Positions 26,227 through 33,564 are shown, numbered from the stretch's first letter. The stretch is DNA of 64,000 nucleotides from SXTU01 sp964496695 (GCA_964496695.1 CAZCBE010000002.1:62001-126000), one strand, 5' to 3'. Made by a program: numbers and translations. The notes: generated by a model from the letters alone, not told the origin.

Positions 26227-27603
26227 TCACTTCGCCGCTGACACCGCTTCGTCCGTCGCCTCGCTCAACACGGCGAGGGACTCTTCCAGCGCCTCGCGCG
26301 GGAGGGTCAGGGGCGGGGCGATCTTCACGGTCTGGCCCCAGGCACCCACGGGTGCGAAGAGCAGCAGCCCCTTCCACATGCACCGCTCGATGATCGCGTG
26401 CGCGAGGTCGTGGTCCGGCTGCTTCGTGCCGGGCTTCACGGTCTGCATGCCCGCGACCAGGCCGCGCGCGGTCACGTGGCCGATGACCTGCGGGTGCTTG
26501 GCCTGGATCGCTTTCAGGCCGTCCAGCAGCACCGGCTCCAGCGCGGCGGCGTTTTCCGTGAGCTTCTCGCGAATGATCTTCCGCACGCTGGCCAGCGCGG
26601 CGGCGACACACACCGGGTTGCCCGTGTGCGTGCTGGTCATCGAGCCGGGCGGGAACTGGTCCATGATGGCCTCGCGGCCGATGACCGCCGAGATGGGCAG
26701 CGAGCTGCTGATACCCTTGCCGCAGCAGATCACGTCGGGCGAGACGCCGTAGTGCTCGAACGCCCAAAACTTGCCCGTGCGCCCGAAGCCCGCCTGCACC
26801 TCGTCGAAGGTCAGCACGATCTGGTGCTGGTCGCACCACTCGCGCAGCCGGCGCACGAACTCCACCGGCGCGAAGTCCGGCCCCACGCCCTGATAGCTCT
26901 CCATGATGACGCCGGCGACGTTCTCCGGCTGGAGGCCGCGCGCGGCGACCGACTTGAGGAACGATTCGAAGCTCGTGTCCTGCTGCCAGTAGCCATCTGG
27001 GAACGGCGCGGTGATGATTGCGGGGTCCTCGTTCACGATCCAATTCTTCTGCCCCGCCATGCCGCCGGCCTGCTGCGAGCCCAGCGTGCGTCCGTGAAAG
27101 CCGCGTTCCCAGCCGATGATGCCAATCTTCTTGTTGCCGCCGACCTTGATGCCGTGGGCGCGGCTGAGCTTGATGGCGCACTCGGTGGCCTCCGAGCCGG
27201 TGGTGAGCAGGAAGACCTTCTTCAAGCCCTCCGGCGCGAGCGCGGCCAGCTCGCCCGCCAGCTCGGCGCGTTCCTCGCTGGGGAAGACGTAATTGTGCAG
27301 CAGCCCGCTGTTCACCTGGTCGAGGATGGCCCGCTTGACCTCCGGCGCGCAGTGGCCGGCGTTGGTCACCAGCACACCGCTGGACCAGTCCAGCCAGCGG
27401 TTGCCGTATTTGTCATACACAAAGATGTCCTGCGCGTGGTCCCACACGATGGGCGGCTGGCCGCGCATGGACTGCGGCTCGAACTGCCGGAGCCGCTCCA
27501 GCGTCGGCACCGAGTCCGGGTGGGGGATCGGCGTGACGATGCGGCGATACTTGGTTTCGACGTGCGGAACGGTCCGCGGAGTGATGCTGAATTCTTTGCC
27601 CAT
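26227..27603 (-). CDS. Class-III PLP-dependent aminotransferase
   Basis: 458 residues from ATG at 27603. The frame stays open far upstream through a repeat element, so I chose the first start that follows the family alignment (FEPQSMRGQPPIVWDHAQDIFVYD). Lys296 in CCGKGISSSLP binds PLP; FDEVQAGFGRTGKF supplies the conserved Asp, and TTGSEATECAIKL and HTGNPVCVAAAL are further family blocks. It resembles 4-aminobutyrate or ornithine-type aminotransferases, but I cannot fix the substrate. It stands alone, with no pathway partner adjacent. Confidence 0.88.
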   Translation of the reverse strand: MGKEFSITPRTVPHVETKYRRIVTPIPHPDSVPTLERLRQFEPQSMRGQPPIVWDHAQDIFVYDKYGNRWLDWSSGVLVTNAGHCAPEVKRAILDQVNSGLLHNYVFPSEERAELAGELAALAPEGLKKVFLLTTGSEATECAIKLSRAHGIKVGGNKKIGIIGWERGFHGRTLGSQQAGGMAGQKNWIVNEDPAIITAPFPDGYWQQDTSFESFLKSVAARGLQPENVAGVIMESYQGVGPDFAPVEFVRRLREWCDQHQIVLTFDEVQAGFGRTGKFWAFEHYGVSPDVICCGKGISSSLPISAVIGREAIMDQFPPGSMTSTHTGNPVCVAAALASVRKIIREKLTENAAALEPVLLDGLKAIQAKHPQVIGHVTARGLVAGMQTVKPGTKQPDHDLAHAIIERCMWKGLLLFAPVGAWGQTVKIAPPLTLPREALEESLAVLSEATDEAVSAAK

Positions 27604-27891
27604 AGTGCGGGTGACGATGCGGCCGGGACGGGTGAAGGTGCTACGCCGAAAGTCCCGCGTTCCGATGCTTTTGTGACGTGCCACGGGAGAACTGAAATTC
27701 TTTTGGCCACCAAGAGGCGCAAGATGGCGCAAGATGGAAATCCAGCCGGATGCCGGGGTGAAAACCTGATGGCAACCACGGAATACCCGGAATACGCGGA
27801 AGCGGAAAGAGACAGCGTCGGACCGGTCTTCATGCTTGAGGACATGGTGTGTCGGTTGGCAAAGGGGGAACACCGTCCGGCGCTTCCGTGT

Positions 27892-28053
27892 GGGCGCATC
27901 TTGACACTTCCCCCGAAGCTGAGCCGGCGCGGACGCCGGCGACACGGCCCGCGGGACGCGGGCGCTACGTAGCGCCGGCCTCCGGCCGGCCGTGTCGCAA
28001 GCGTCCTCGCTTGCCCGGTGGGGCGAGGTCGGGGGCAGTGTCAAGATGCGCCC
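27892..28053. mobile_element. MITE-like element with terminal inverted repeats and 9-bp target duplication
   Basis: A 162-bp element without a gene. The terminal inverted repeats are 23 bp (27892-27914 and 28031-28053) and differ at one position; they begin GGGCGCATCTTGACACT. They are flanked by identical direct 9-mers CTTCCGTGT at 27883-27891 and 28054-28062, as expected from transposition. The interior is GC-rich and itself palindromic (near 27961-27995). A transposase would have to be supplied from elsewhere. Confidence 0.85.
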
Positions 28054-28191
28054 CTTCCGTGTGTTCCGCGTATTCCGTGGTTCTCAATCGCTGGTTTTGG
28101 GCTGGACTGGTGGCGGACCGGAGGGTCCGCCGCACGGGTGCGCCGCTCAACCTGGCTCATAGCCGATAGACCTTTGCCACGCTTTGACATG

Positions 28192-28202
28192 GACTATGAG
28201 TC
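28192..28202 (+). promoter_or_regulatory. C-box-like operator ahead of the controller gene
   Basis: GACTATGAGTC matches the GACT-N3-AGTC half-operator recognised by controller (C) proteins of restriction-modification systems. It ends exactly at the base before the ATG of the HTH gene, as in known systems where the C transcript is leaderless or nearly so. Only one clear box is seen; a second, usual upstream box is not obvious. Confidence 0.6.
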
Positions 28203-28430
28203 ATGTTGAAACGTGACAAGGTTCTCTCCGCCCTCGGGCTGAACGTCCGCAGGAATCGCGAGGCCCGCGAGTTCACCCAGGAGAAGCTGTCGGAGAAATC
28301 GGGCCTCGATCCCACCTACATCAGCGACATTGAGCGGGGCCGGCGCAACCCCGGCATCAAAAACGTCGCCAAGCTGGCCAAGGCGCTGGGGCTCACCACG
28401 GCGGAACTCTGCCAAGGGGTGGACGCGTGA
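28203..28430 (+). CDS. XRE-family HTH regulator, likely restriction-modification controller (C) protein
   Basis: 75 residues, the usual length of C proteins. The HTH core is FTQEKLSEKSGLDPTYISDIERGRRNPG at residues 23-50, with LGLTTAELCQ following. A C-box-like palindrome ends at the base before its ATG. The stop overlaps a GTG (GTGA) that would have begun the methyltransferase gene, which fits coupled C-M genes. C proteins activate restriction genes and repress their own at high level. The target genes here are damaged, so its present role is unclear. Confidence 0.8.
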   Translation: MLKRDKVLSALGLNVRRNREAREFTQEKLSEKSGLDPTYISDIERGRRNPGIKNVAKLAKALGLTTAELCQGVDA

Positions 28431-28719
28431 AGGGGAAAGCCAAGTCCGCGGAGCGCCGGTCTCCGACCCGGCGTGTGGATGTTCGGCCCCCGGAACTCGC
28501 CGGGTCGGAGACCGGCGCTCCGGCCCTCCGCGAGGAGCCCGTGCCCTACCGCACCGCCTCCGAATCTTCTCCCTCTCCGCTCCGGGGAGGGCCGGGGAGA
28601 GGTGGTGGCGCTCCGTTTCATTGACCTCTTCTGCGGCATCGGCGGCTTCCGCCTCGCCTTCGAGCACGCGGGTGCGCACTGCGTCTTCCTTGGCGATTGG
28701 GCGGACTCAGCCATCAGGT
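28427..28719 (+). pseudogene. Truncated C5-cytosine DNA methyltransferase (dcm-like), motif I only
   Basis: The frame from 28602 reads VVALRFIDLFCGIGGFRLAFEHAGAHCVF, which contains motif I (FIDLFCGIGG) that binds S-adenosylmethionine. No PCQ, ENV or later motifs follow; homology stops near 28710 where the HNH gene on the other strand ends. The likely original start is GTG at 28427, coupled to the C gene, but that start is in a different frame because two palindromic repeats (28449-28522 and around 28567-28606) lie between. So the gene is broken by both frame shift and truncation. Confidence 0.82.
28449..28522. repeat. Perfect 25-bp inverted repeat inside the methyltransferase remnant
   Basis: Arms 28449-28473 and 28498-28522 are perfect reverse complements and share the core GCGCCGGTCTCCGACCCGGC with the repeat at 26031-26218. 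The loop is 24 nt. It lies between the coupled GTG (28427) and motif I, so it probably entered the methyltransferase gene. A second palindromic stretch rich in CTCTCCGCTCCGGGGAGGG follows at about 28567-28606. Confidence 0.9.
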
Positions 28720-29517
28720 CTACAGCTTGCGGAAAATCTTGGCGCGATGCTCTGAAAGGAATGCCAAATCAGGTAACGCCGCATCATCGGGCAGCCACAA
28801 CGGCTGGCCAGCATAAGCGCCAAAGTTCTCGGAGACTGAACGCTGAGAAAGTTCGAACTTCAACTTCGGCGAGAGCAGAAGTCGCAGTGTGTCGTCGAAA
28901 GCAATCAAGCCACGGTCAAATGCCGCATCGTGCAAGCGTGACAGGGACAAACCGTTGCGGACATTAAGCCGCTCGGTGGGATGAGCACCCCAAGGTAAAA
29001 TGTGCGATGCCACCAACAGCTCGCGAATTGCCAGCCCAGTTATGCCGCATCGTCCGCCGAAGTTGTTCAGCACCGCATCGCGAAAATACTCCTGTCCACG
29101 GCGCAGCTTTACGCTCGCTGTTGTTTCTGTAGGCCCAATCGGTGGGCGTTTGCAGACGCGGACACCTTCCTTCGGTAACACTTCAAGGTCGCTGCTTTCA
29201 TCCACGTCGAACAGGTTTCGCAGAGCTTCCTCGCTCACTGGCACCGCCTCATTGAGGTTTTGGTGGAACTCGTTCCACACCGTCCGGTCGAGGGCACTTG
29301 CACCCTCAAGCCCTTTGATGCCGCGCAGCTTCAATGCAGGGTCCAGCGAAGCGAAGTTGCACAGCTTCATGGCGACGCTGTTGGGACCACGTTCGAGCTT
29401 GTCTGCCAACGCCATAATCGCTGGGTGTCGCGCGTGAAGCTGACCGAAGGTCAGCTTGTGGTAGAGATTCAAGGTGACGAGCAATTCACCGTGGGTCCAT
29501 CGTTTTCCGGCTGCCAT
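28720..29517 (-). CDS. HNH endonuclease
   Basis: 265 residues from ATG at 29517 (MAAGKRWTHGELLVTLNLYH), preferred over an upstream ATG that gives an unlikely leader. The HNH module is at the C-terminal half: GGRCGITGLAIRELLVASHI, then RLNVRNGLSLSRLHDAAFD. The N-terminal half is a helical region I have seen in restriction-associated HNH proteins. It converges on the truncated methyltransferase and lies in a C-protein/Vsr neighbourhood, so it may be the restriction enzyme of that system. Base composition is lower in GC than the flanks. Confidence 0.85.
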   Translation of the reverse strand: MAAGKRWTHGELLVTLNLYHKLTFGQLHARHPAIMALADKLERGPNSVAMKLCNFASLDPALKLRGIKGLEGASALDRTVWNEFHQNLNEAVPVSEEALRNLFDVDESSDLEVLPKEGVRVCKRPPIGPTETTASVKLRRGQEYFRDAVLNNFGGRCGITGLAIRELLVASHILPWGAHPTERLNVRNGLSLSRLHDAAFDRGLIAFDDTLRLLLSPKLKFELSQRSVSENFGAYAGQPLWLPDDAALPDLAFLSEHRAKIFRKL

Positions 29518-29606
29518 GTTTTGACGGTGCCAGGTTCGCAGTGATGAGCGAAGGAGGAAAGTGCTTGCCGCCGAAAGCAAACCTGGCCAGGTAGTTCTGC
29601 CGAGCT

Positions 29607-30275
29607 ATGTCTAACGAATCTGAACTCGGCACTGAACCACTCGACCCCGCCGCTGTCTTCGCCTGTGCCCTTTCGCTGCGCGAGGCGTGCCTGAAGCGCG
29701 CGAAAACAAACCCGCAACTGAACTTGAGCGAGAACTACAACGGCATGGATCAGTTTTTGCGCGAGCTGATGCGAGTCGCCAATCTGTTCGAGGCATGGGC
29801 TTGTGCCCATGTTGAGTTCGAGGAGATGAGCGAGGTTTGGCCGTCTCTGATGGAGGACAAATTCGGCGACGCTTGCCTGGAGTCCACGCTTCCGAGCGCG
29901 CTGGCTCAGTTCGATGATTCCGACTGCTTGCGGGTAGCACTCCGGTTGCGATTGCCCATACAAGCAGACGATAAGCTTCGCGTGCCCATTGATGTTCGCG
30001 CACCCAATCCGATTGGGGGCTCGGATTTCCAAGCGTTTCGGATTCAAACCGTGCGCAATGAGCTTGATGAAGGCAATGCAGTTGCGTTCACCACCGATGA
30101 TGACCCGTTCGATGAGGAGTTTGGGCCACCGTATTTCGCACTGTATGGCGTGGGCTATGATGGATTGTCAGAACACATCGCCGACCGAAACACTTATTCA
30201 GATGCCTTGAGCCTTGCTCAGAAGCTTGCGCCCGGTGTGGCACTTCCACTCAAACCGATTTGTTTCACCACATGA
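29607..30275 (+). CDS. Hypothetical protein in the restriction island
   Basis: 222 residues, acidic, no signal peptide or membrane segment. The start follows the divergent HNH gene by 89 bases. Possible features are a helical N-terminal half (AVFACALSLREACLKRAK, FLRELMRVANLFEAWACAH) and a C-terminal segment rich in acidic residues (FTTDDDPFDEEFGPP). I do not recognise it. Its setting among C protein, HNH endonuclease and Vsr genes makes a defence-related role possible, but nothing in the sequence shows it. Confidence 0.65.
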   Translation: MSNESELGTEPLDPAAVFACALSLREACLKRAKTNPQLNLSENYNGMDQFLRELMRVANLFEAWACAHVEFEEMSEVWPSLMEDKFGDACLESTLPSALAQFDDSDCLRVALRLRLPIQADDKLRVPIDVRAPNPIGGSDFQAFRIQTVRNELDEGNAVAFTTDDDPFDEEFGPPYFALYGVGYDGLSEHIADRNTYSDALSLAQKLAPGVALPLKPICFTT

Positions 30276-30349
30276 GCGACCGACGGTCTGTTTTGCAGTT
30301 GAAGGTTCAACGTTGAGCGTTGGAGGTTGGAAGTTCACCGTTCCTCACC

Positions 30350-30394
30350 ACGCCTGACGTCTTCACCAAGGCCAAGGCTGTTGAGGCGCGTGGC
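30350..30394 (+). pseudogene. Second vsr 5'-end remnant
   Basis: ACG-CCT-GAC-GTC-TTC-ACC at 30350 matches the first codons of the intact vsr gene at 30807 at 23 of 27 bases; it reads TPDVFTKAK against MPDVFTKAK and begins with ACG instead of ATG. Similarity then fades, with a short gap, by about 30394. It is preceded by a copy of the AGTTGAAGGTTC-type repeat. It implies that a vsr start was duplicated or split here. Confidence 0.6.
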
Positions 30395-30412
30395 CGGCCG
30401 GGACACCCCGCG

Positions 30413-30745
30413 TCATTTCTTGCCGGACTTGTGGCTGCGCGGTTGGTTGCCCCGCTCGGTCGTGCGACTCGTTGCGCGGGGAGCCGAGCGACGCGGTTCC
30501 TCGCGCCGGATCTCAGCGCGGCTGGGCTTGGCTTGGGAGACGGGGGCGGAGCTTCTGGTGGTGGCTGGTTGCTTAGCTTTCACGCCCTGACCATATCCCT
30601 CCTTCTTAAGCGGCACAACCGCCCGTTTGGCAAAGGTTGGAAGGAGCGGGAGAAGAACGGCGGTGATTTCGAGCCAATCACGACCGTGATGTTCGTCTCC
30701 CTCGTTCGGAAATTTCAGCTTCCACAGCGTCGCGTAAATGCTCAT
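30413..30745 (-). CDS. Hypothetical protein, possibly truncated
   Basis: 110 residues from ATG at 30745. The N-terminal part (MSIYATLWKLKFPNEGDEHH) resembles a group of small proteins I have met in bacterial islands, but I cannot name the family. From about residue 50 the protein becomes a low-complexity, arginine/serine-rich tail (SSAPVSQAKPSRAEIRREEP), so the 3' part may be frameshifted or foreign. The gene lies between the vsr remnant (30350) and the intact vsr (30807), on the opposite strand. Confidence 0.45.
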   Translation of the reverse strand: MSIYATLWKLKFPNEGDEHHGRDWLEITAVLLPLLPTFAKRAVVPLKKEGYGQGVKAKQPATTRSSAPVSQAKPSRAEIRREEPRRSAPRATSRTTERGNQPRSHKSGKK

Positions 30746-30806
30746 GGATTATGCGTAGCGTTTCGCCGTTGTTTCGACGAGCGGGCAACTTGCCAACCAT
30801 CACGCG

Positions 30807-31382
30807 ATGCCAGATGTCTTCACCAAGGCCAAACGGTCGGCGGTCATGGCGCGCATCCGGTCGCGGGGGAACCAGGCGACGGAGCTGGTGCTGGTGCGGG
30901 TGTTCCGCGCGCATGGGATCACGGGGTGGAGGAGGCATCTGAAGTTGAGAGTGGCGGAGTTGAGAGTTGAGCGTCGGAAGCGGGTGCGTTCGTCCGCGCT
31001 CGGCGGCTCTCAACCCTCAACTTTCAACCCTCAACTCACCGTTCGTCCTGACTTCGTGTTTCCCAAGCTGCGGGTGGCGGTGTTTGTGGACGGGTGCTTC
31101 TGGCATGCGTGTCCGCAGCACGCGACGCAGCCCAAGGGGAATGCGGCGTTCTGGCGCGCGAAGCTGGCGCGGAATCAGGCGCGGGACCGGCTGGTGACGC
31201 GGACGTTGCGGCGGGCGGGGTGGCGGGTGCTGCGGCTCTGGGAGCATGAGCTGGCCCGGAAGCGTGCGGCGCGGTTGGTGGCGCGGTTGCGGCGGGTGTT
31301 GGCGGGTGTGCCTGCGAAACCCGCACAGACAGCGACACCTCACCCCAACCCCTCTCCCCGGTCGAGGCGGAGAGGGGCCTGA
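30807..31382 (+). CDS. vsr: Very short patch repair (Vsr) DNA mismatch endonuclease with repeat insertion
   Basis: 191 residues; normal Vsr proteins are nearer 140-155. The Vsr signatures are clear: VFTKAKRSAVMARIRSRGNQ at the start, RPDFVFPKLRVAVFVDGCFWH with D82, C97 and H100, NAAFWRAKLARNQARDR and GWRVLRLWEHEL. Vsr nicks 5' of the T in T:G mismatches left by deamination of 5-methylcytosine, so it normally accompanies a Dcm-type methylase; here that methylase is only a remnant. About 33 residues between RRHLKL and TVRPDFVF come from an inverted repeat (30944-31035), and the C-terminal 15-20 residues run into another repeat. Confidence 0.88.
   Translation: MPDVFTKAKRSAVMARIRSRGNQATELVLVRVFRAHGITGWRRHLKLRVAELRVERRKRVRSSALGGSQPSTFNPQLTVRPDFVFPKLRVAVFVDGCFWHACPQHATQPKGNAAFWRAKLARNQARDRLVTRTLRRAGWRVLRLWEHELARKRAARLVARLRRVLAGVPAKPAQTATPHPNPSPRSRRRGA
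30944..31035. repeat. Inverted repeat inserted in frame in vsr
   Basis: Left arm 30944-30971 (GTTGAGAGTGGCGGAGTTGA start) and right arm 31009-31035 pair with one indel and several mismatches. The insert is translated in frame between the helix around RRHLK and the catalytic PDFVF strand. A related single arm occurs at about 30297-30341. GTTGAG/CTCAAC repeats of this sort recur in verrucomicrobial genomes, by memory. Confidence 0.8.
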
Positions 31383-31803
31383 GATGGGCCCGCGAAACAC
31401 GCCAAAAGACGCGAATGAGGTGAAGAGAACGCGGAGTTTGGAACTCGGAATGCGGAATGAAATAGGACCGCGCGAATGGGGAGGGCACCGCAGAGGCGGG
31501 ACGGGCGCAGAGGTGTTGCGGAATGCGGAATGTGACGCCTCCGCATGAGCCTGTGCCGGCGACTTGCAGTCGCCGTCCGTGGGCCACAGCAGGACGAACC
31601 AGCTTCAAGCTGTCCACCCGCAACGCGGCGGCTGCAAGCCGCCGGCACGGGGACCGGGCGAACGGGAGGGCACCGCAGAGGCGGGTCGGGCGCAGAGGAG
31701 TTGCGGAATGTGACGCCTCTCCCCAACCCCTCTCCCCGAGCGAGGCGCAGAGGGGGCAATCGCACGGTTACAGCGGGCGTTGGGGCGTTTCGTTCATCCA
31801 TGT
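31383..31803. repeat. Intergenic direct and inverted repeats
   Basis: No gene is seen. A direct repeat of about 60 bp occurs at roughly 31472-31541 and 31659-31719 (core GGAGGGCACCGCAGAGGCGG). Between them is an inverted pair, GTGCCGGCGACTTGCAG at 31553-31569 facing CTGCAAGCCGCCGGCAC at 31632-31648. The motif CCCCAACCCCTCTCCCCG appears at about 31352-31370 and 31721-31739. Confidence 0.75.
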
Positions 31804-32496
31804 TTATCGGTGTGCATCCGTAGTTGGATCGGCTGGGGAAATTCGGTTCAGGTCGGCGAGGGCGGTGTGGGCGGGGGCGGCGAGCCAGCGCTCGAAGGCG
31901 GCTTTGCGCGCGGGCCAGTCGGTGTCGAGCATCGCGAACCAGGTGGTGTCGCGGTTCTGGTTTTTCACGACCATGTGCTGGCGGAAGCAGCCTTCGTATT
32001 GAAAGCCCAGGCGCAACGCCGCGGCGCGGCTGCGGGCGTTTTCCGCGTTGCACTTCCACTCGACGCGCCGGTAGCCGAGGTCGTCGAAGAGGTGGCGCAG
32101 CAGGAGGAAGACGGACTCGGTGTTGACGGGCGTGCGTTGTGCGGCGAGGCCATACCAGATGTGGCCGAGTTCGGCGGTGCCGTGCGCCGGCGTGATGCGC
32201 AGGATGGAGATCATGCCGATGCGTTCGCCAGTGGGGTGGCGGCGCACGGTGAAGAAGAGCGGGTCGGTGCTGGCCTGCGCGGTGTGGAGCCAGGCACGGA
32301 AGGCGTCGAGATCCGCATAGGGGCCGTGGGTGAGGTAGCGCCAGATTTCCTGCGCGGCGAGGGGCGTGTGGCTGGCGTGATAGAGTTCGGCGGCGTCGTC
32401 GTCCGCGTGGAGCGGGGTGAGGCGGACGTGGCGGCCGGCGAGGGGTTGGTGCGCGGGCAGGGGCCAAGTGGCGGGGAAGGGCAGGGCGATGCTCAT
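31804..32496 (-). CDS. GNAT-family N-acetyltransferase (RimJ/RimL-like)
   Basis: 230 residues from ATG at 32496; upstream the frame is open but reads repeat. The GNAT_3 pattern is clear: RHVRLTPLHADDDAAELYHA, FFTVRRHPTGERIGMISILRI, GHIWYGLAAQRTPVNTESVF (the acetyl-CoA loop), YRRVEWKCNAENARSRAAALRLGFQYEG and CFRQHMVVKNQNRDTTWFAML. RimJ/RimL-type enzymes acetylate ribosomal protein N-termini; distant members modify antibiotics or small molecules. The substrate is unknown. Its last codons run into a repeat-like segment. Confidence 0.9.
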   Translation of the reverse strand: MSIALPFPATWPLPAHQPLAGRHVRLTPLHADDDAAELYHASHTPLAAQEIWRYLTHGPYADLDAFRAWLHTAQASTDPLFFTVRRHPTGERIGMISILRITPAHGTAELGHIWYGLAAQRTPVNTESVFLLLRHLFDDLGYRRVEWKCNAENARSRAAALRLGFQYEGCFRQHMVVKNQNRDTTWFAMLDTDWPARKAAFERWLAAPAHTALADLNRISPADPTTDAHR

Positions 32497-33445
32497 GGGC
32501 GAGGAGTTCAGAGGAAACGCGGGTGGATGGCTACGCGAAATATCCCTGCTTTCAATGCTTTCGTGCGTGCGGGCCGGTGGAGCAGCAGAACTGGCAATGG
32601 GGATTGAACCCGAACGCCGAAGTGGAACAGGGTAGCACAAGCCACCGGCCTGTGCCGTCCGGCCACTGGCCGGACGGAACGGCGAGACGGCCACCTATTA
32701 AATTTGATGCTCCGCTGTTTTCGGTGGACAGCGGAGGCCGGCAGGGAAATTCCAAACTTCAAGGTTCAAGCTCCAAAGAAATCCCAAACCTCAAATTCCA
32801 ATCGTTCAGCGCGCCTCGCAGCCAGCCCTTCCGCCCAGGTTGGCACCTTGATTAAAGGGCTGGGATGGTGCGGCTTGTCCGCCCAGGGCCAGGCCACGCT
32901 TTCCCTTGGAATTTGGACCTTGGAGTTTCTTTGGAAGTTGGAACTTGGGATTTGGAGCTTCTTCCACCCGCCATTCCACTGAAAACAGCGGGGAGCCTTA
33001 AAGGTTCCTCGCTGTTTTCGGTGGAAGGAGGCTGCGCGGTGGTTGGCTGCGCCAAGCTCACCGGAGACGCGCGCCGGGCGTGCATTAGTCCCGGAGGGCC
33101 GTCCGACAATAGCCCAGCGATTCATCGCTGGGTTGAGCCGGGGCCGCTGGCCAGTCCCGCAGGGACGAAAGAGCTTCTCCACGCGGGATGCCCACGAAGA
33201 GCCATTCTGCCGTCCCTCCGGGACTCCCCATCATTGCCGCCACAGCTTCCAGCGATGAATCGCTGGGCTATTCTCTGTCGCCCTCCGGGCTGAACCCAAG
33301 GCCATGCCATCGGAAACTGCGGAGCCCCGGGATTTTTCTGACCCCATGTTTCTGACTTCCGTGCTTATGAGGCATGCCTCCGCACTACGGAGGTTTGGAT
33401 CGCCAAGGAACTGCGTCGCATGAATAAAAAAGTCCAGAAAAAATG

Positions 33446-33473
33446 TTGACTCTTTTCCGCTGCGGCATAGTTT
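33446..33473 (+). promoter_or_regulatory. Probable sigma-70 promoter upstream of tRNA-Thr-tuf
   Basis: TTGACT at 33446-33451 and TAGTTT at 33468-33473, 16 bp apart, in an A-rich context. The predicted start is near 33480. It is the best promoter match in this stretch and faces the tRNA-Thr-tuf cluster. Confidence 0.6.
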
Positions 33474-33514
33474 GTGCGCCCGGTTCACAACAACCGTCAG
33501 CAAGCTTGAAAGCA

Positions 33515-33564
33515 CATCGGCCCGGTTGCAGCAGCAGGGCAAACAGGGCCGATGGGTTTTTTTT
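33515..33564 (+). terminator. Intrinsic terminator in the tRNA-Thr-tuf leader (attenuator or end of a small RNA)
   Basis: CATCGGCCC at 33515-33523 pairs perfectly with GGGCCGATG at 33546-33554 and eight Ts follow two bases later (33557-33564). It lies only about 35 nt after the predicted transcription start and about 40 nt before tRNA-Thr, so it either attenuates the cluster or ends a short leader RNA of about 85 nt. Confidence 0.7.

Larger units (their letters stand above)
27604..28202. other. Intergenic stretch with a MITE-like element and other repeats
   Basis: No gene is seen in this stretch of about 600 bp. It holds a MITE-like element (27892-28053) and a larger inverted pair outside it: CACGGAATACCCGGAATACG at 27776-27795 faces CGCGTATTCCGTGG at 28067-28080. 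A C-box-like site is at the far end (28192-28202). The remaining sequence shows no coding signal or clear promoter. Confidence 0.6.

Noticed and set aside
27604..28044. An upstream extension of the aminotransferase reading frame by almost 150 residues.
   Set aside because: The extension runs through the MITE-like element and other palindromes; the family alignment begins just after the ATG at 27603.
30320..30970. A 216-codon plus-strand open frame overlapping the vsr start.
   Set aside because: It passes through the vsr remnant, repeats and out-of-frame vsr sequence and has no family signature.
26030..33300. Repeats across this stretch as a possible CRISPR array.
   Set aside because: They are inverted pairs and dispersed palindromes of differing sequence without regular 30-40 bp spacing; no cas gene is present.
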